6,440 nt of DNA from Fluviicola sp. (GTDB lineage: Bacteria > Bacteroidota > Bacteroidia > Flavobacteriales_D > Crocinitomicaceae): NCBI RefSeq assembly GCF_030151805.1, contig NZ_JASLCN010000140.1, forward strand, positions 1 through 6,440, in the 5' to 3' direction. Of the stretch, positions 3,788-6,440 are shown piece after piece; position 1 is the stretch's first letter; each line of letters starts with the position of its first letter. The notes under the pieces are model-generated. The model was not told where the DNA came from. It ran no database searches and saw only the letters and a program-made list of their open reading frames with translations. The position numbers and the translations under genes are program-made.

Positions 3788-6440
3788 ATGAAAAATCTAT
3801 TTACTTTTTTAATCTTATTGATTAGCAGTTCTGCTTTTTCTCAATTTAGCAGAACTTTTCTACACGCCACTGCCAACAGTGGAAATGCCACCTTCACGAA
3901 TTACAGTTATTACGATGCACAAAACAAAGTCAATCTGACAAGTATAAGTGGCATCGGACAGAACCAGGTTCATTTGATCAATCAACGAATCTCTTCCCTG
4001 GGAGATGTGGAGACATTTGATTCTTACAATTACCCTGTCGATTTTCCGGTAAACCCTCAGCAAAATATGTTACTGAATATTATCGAACAGGGAGCAGAAC
4101 GTTATTATGTTTTTGGAGCCGGGGCATCGACTTCTATGAAATTAATCTGGTTAAAGGTCAACAAAAATACCGGAGCTTTGATCAGCGCCCTGACGAGTAC
4201 TACTGATTACAAACCGTCTTATTTTGAGCCGAAACTGATCGGAAATGATTTGGTTACCTATGCGGTGAAAAGTACGGGATCTTTAGTTCGGGTTGCATTG
4301 AATACGGGAAGTTTCAATGCTTTGGCGGAAGAAGTGGTAAGTGCTTCCATTACGTCCTCAACCAGTTTTGGGAATACCTTCTTAGGGTTTAAAAGCGGAA
4401 ACTTATTTGTAGTAAACGGAACGGAGAAAATTGTTTGGAGTGGCGGAGTGAGTTCTGCAATCATATTTACCAGAACTGCTGCAAATGTATATGCGACTCA
4501 AAACACCGGAATTTCTACGAATCGTTCCGTGAGCTCCTTTTTGATCAACCCAACAACTATTGGCATTAGTAACGGAATGAATATCGAACATTACAACGCA
4601 GCCGGAACGATGATCAATAGTGGTTCTTTTTCCGGACCGGCTAATTCTACTGTCAGCCAGATTGAATATCGAAACAACCGGTATCACTTGTATTATCGCT
4701 ACATAGCTTCCGACAAGGGAATCTTTTTCGTGACAAACCAAACTTTCCAGATCCTGGATTCTTTGAAGACAAAGGTATTGATCTATCATCTCTTCAAGAC
4801 TCCAAACAATTGGTTGCTGGTAGGATCGGATCCGAGCGCGAAAGGAGTTTCTTTAGATTTGAACGGAAACCAGAATCCGGGAAGAATAGCTTATTGTGAA
4901 ATGTATTCGACTTTGCCTGCTTTAAAGTATGATGAGTATGCAACCGATTTTAAAGCGGGACAATACTTTGATGCAACTGTCGGGTTGGGGACGAAAGTGC
5001 TTACAACTCCGTATACTACATCCGGTTCTTATTACAAAGGAGTTCCTGCTTGTTATAATTTAAATGAACATTTTGTAGGGTTTACTCATTCCGGAGATAC
5101 CGTTTCAAATGCAGGATCCAGTTACATAGAACAATACGATGAACTTCCCGGCCCGTATACAGCGAGTGCTTCGTATAATGAACTATTGGAAGCAAAATAC
5201 AATCGTCCGTATCATGTCAGTTTGCAGATGATTCAGGATCATATTGATTCCGTACAATTCGGCTCTTCCAACTATGTTCCGGTTTGGGAAATCAGAAACT
5301 GGCCGGCACATGGAAATACGGCTTTGGGTCAGGCGTCGGATCTGGCTCCGTTTGCAGATATCAATTCAAACGGAATTTATGAACCGCTTTTAGGTGGATA
5401 TCCGAGTATTTATGGGAATGACTGTGTTTTTAGTATTACGCATTACAGGAACAACGGAAATATGAACAAAGCATTGGAGTTTCACAGTTATGTATATACA
5501 CAGGCGTGTGATTCAACGGAAACATTTGACAATGTATTGATGCGCAAAGTTTTGGTATATTCCCGTGGAGCAGTAATGGATTCTTTGTTCTTCGGAGGTC
5601 GTTTTGATGGCGATTTAGGAAATTTCACCGATGACTATGTTGGAACGAATGTGGATTTGGGATTGGTGTATAATTACAATGGGGATCTCTTTGATGAAGA
5701 TTACTCAGGGCGTCTCGGTTTTAAAGACACACTTGCTGCACAGGGACTTATGATTTTAAAAGGGGTGAAACAAGCGAACGATGGGCTTGATAATGGAATT
5801 GGAATTCTGCCGGGACAATCTGTGAACGGTTACGGTTTCAATGATGGAATCGTGGACAACGAATATGGAGGTTTGTACGCAGCAACGGCATTCAGTGGAA
5901 TAAATGCACCTGTCCAGATATCTGATCCGACAACAGGAATACAGTGGTACAACATGCTGAACGGATATTTCCGCTTCGGAGAAACGATGTATTATGGCGG
6001 AAGTGGGTATCCGGGTGCTCCAGGTGTTACGACAATCCCGACAAAGTTTATGTATTCGGGTTCCGAAGACATGTATTACTTTGGAACAGGGGGAGTGAAT
6101 CCGGGTTTTAGCTGGTCTGAAGTTGAACCGACGGGAACCGGTTCTTCATCAAATCCGACGGGAGATCGTCGCGGAGGGTATTCTTTTGGTAAGACGTCCT
6201 TGGCCAGTGGTGAATTTATTGAATTGGATTACGCGTATGTGTTCAAAAGACAAACTGCTCAAACAGTTGCTTTGATACAACCGGTAAAGGATTTGTTTAT
6301 AAAAGCAAGTGCCGTTCGAAGTGCGTTTTTGAGTAACCAGGGACCGTGTGGAATTAATTTCAACCCGATTCCGGAGGATTTAAGTGTGGATGAAGCCGGG
6401 AAATCACCTGTATCGTTTAGCGTTTACCCGAATCCGACAA
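3788..6440 (+). CDS. Large secreted protein with T9SS type A sorting domain (3' end cut by window)
   Basis: An open frame of 884 codons plus one base runs to the window edge without a stop. An in-frame TAA at 3773-3775 fixes the ATG at 3788 as the first possible ATG start. Residues 1-18 form a Sec signal peptide (MKNLFTFLILLISSSAFS, cleavage likely before Gln19). Residues about 19-360 contain repeated beta-strand-like stretches with phrases such as KVNKNTGAL and VALNTGSF, possibly a beta-propeller. From about 480 the protein resembles a recurring Bacteroidota extracellular region: VPVWEIRNWPAHGN at 497-510, a calcium-loop-like DINSNG at 524-529, DGDLGNFTDDYVG at 607-619, and DRRGGYSFG at 793-801. 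Residues 876-884 (SFSVYPNPT) match the start of the type A sorting domain, so roughly 60-80 residues and the stop should follow. It is predicted to cross the outer membrane by T9SS and be released or surface-anchored. No catalytic motif is recognised; function is unknown. Cysteines seen after the signal are at 370, 422, 546, 574 and 854. Confidence 0.93.
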   Translation, partial: MKNLFTFLILLISSSAFSQFSRTFLHATANSGNATFTNYSYYDAQNKVNLTSISGIGQNQVHLINQRISSLGDVETFDSYNYPVDFPVNPQQNMLLNIIEQGAERYYVFGAGASTSMKLIWLKVNKNTGALISALTSTTDYKPSYFEPKLIGNDLVTYAVKSTGSLVRVALNTGSFNALAEEVVSASITSSTSFGNTFLGFKSGNLFVVNGTEKIVWSGGVSSAIIFTRTAANVYATQNTGISTNRSVSSFLINPTTIGISNGMNIEHYNAAGTMINSGSFSGPANSTVSQIEYRNNRYHLYYRYIASDKGIFFVTNQTFQILDSLKTKVLIYHLFKTPNNWLLVGSDPSAKGVSLDLNGNQNPGRIAYCEMYSTLPALKYDEYATDFKAGQYFDATVGLGTKVLTTPYTTSGSYYKGVPACYNLNEHFVGFTHSGDTVSNAGSSYIEQYDELPGPYTASASYNELLEAKYNRPYHVSLQMIQDHIDSVQFGSSNYVPVWEIRNWPAHGNTALGQASDLAPFADINSNGIYEPLLGGYPSIYGNDCVFSITHYRNNGNMNKALEFHSYVYTQACDSTETFDNVLMRKVLVYSRGAVMDSLFFGGRFDGDLGNFTDDYVGTNVDLGLVYNYNGDLFDEDYSGRLGFKDTLAAQGLMILKGVKQANDGLDNGIGILPGQSVNGYGFNDGIVDNEYGGLYAATAFSGINAPVQISDPTTGIQWYNMLNGYFRFGETMYYGGSGYPGAPGVTTIPTKFMYSGSEDMYYFGTGGVNPGFSWSEVEPTGTGSSSNPTGDRRGGYSFGKTSLASGEFIELDYAYVFKRQTAQTVALIQPVKDLFIKASAVRSAFLSNQGPCGINFNPIPEDLSVDEAGKSPVSFSVYPNPT

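Noticed and set aside
4403..4789. Minus-strand open frame of 128 codons inside the secreted-protein gene
   Set aside because: The + strand frame is continuous from 3788 to the window end with signal peptide and family motifs; the antisense frame has none.
3788..6440. Secreted-protein gene considered as a broken gene because it lacks a stop
   Set aside because: It is open to the last base and the sorting-domain start is exactly where expected, so it is cut by the window and not disrupted.

Overview
The window most resembles a chromosomal segment of a Bacteroidota bacterium, probably Flavobacteriales. The evidence is a secreted protein that ends in the start of a type IX secretion (T9SS) sorting domain, a GlmU-family protein of the divergent Bacteroidota type, a lack of clear Shine-Dalgarno sites at most starts, and TAnnTTTG-like boxes shortly before two genes. 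The style resembles Crocinitomicaceae such as Fluviicola, but that is an impression and not a demonstrated assignment.

All four genes lie on the + strand. Bases 1-164 are a non-coding leader unusually rich in palindromes. At 165-1700 is a sodium:solute symporter (SSS family). After 30 bases comes a HAD-superfamily phosphatase or phosphomutase-like protein (1731-2393), probably co-transcribed with it. A 78-base gap with a short tandem repeat and a promoter-like box precedes a GlmU-family protein (2472-3614), which pairs an atypical nucleotidyltransferase-like domain with a left-handed beta-helix acyltransferase domain. A 173-base gap with a weak terminator-like hairpin and a nested stem-loop leads to a large secreted protein (3788 onward). 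It has a signal peptide, an N-terminal region that may be a beta-propeller, and a long Bacteroidota-type extracellular region. It runs off the window just as the T9SS sorting domain begins.

The first three genes could together serve sugar or amino-sugar handling: Na+-driven uptake, sugar-phosphate chemistry, and nucleotide-sugar or acetyl transfer. That is inference from family membership and order only, since no substrate can be read from the sequence. The secreted protein looks like a separate unit. I see no phage, insertion sequence, CRISPR array, tRNA or rRNA, and no convincing new multi-gene system. The points most worth a second look are the DxN catalytic motif of the HAD protein, the nested hairpin in front of the secreted protein, the palindrome cluster at the left edge, and sequence elements shared between two of the upstream regions.
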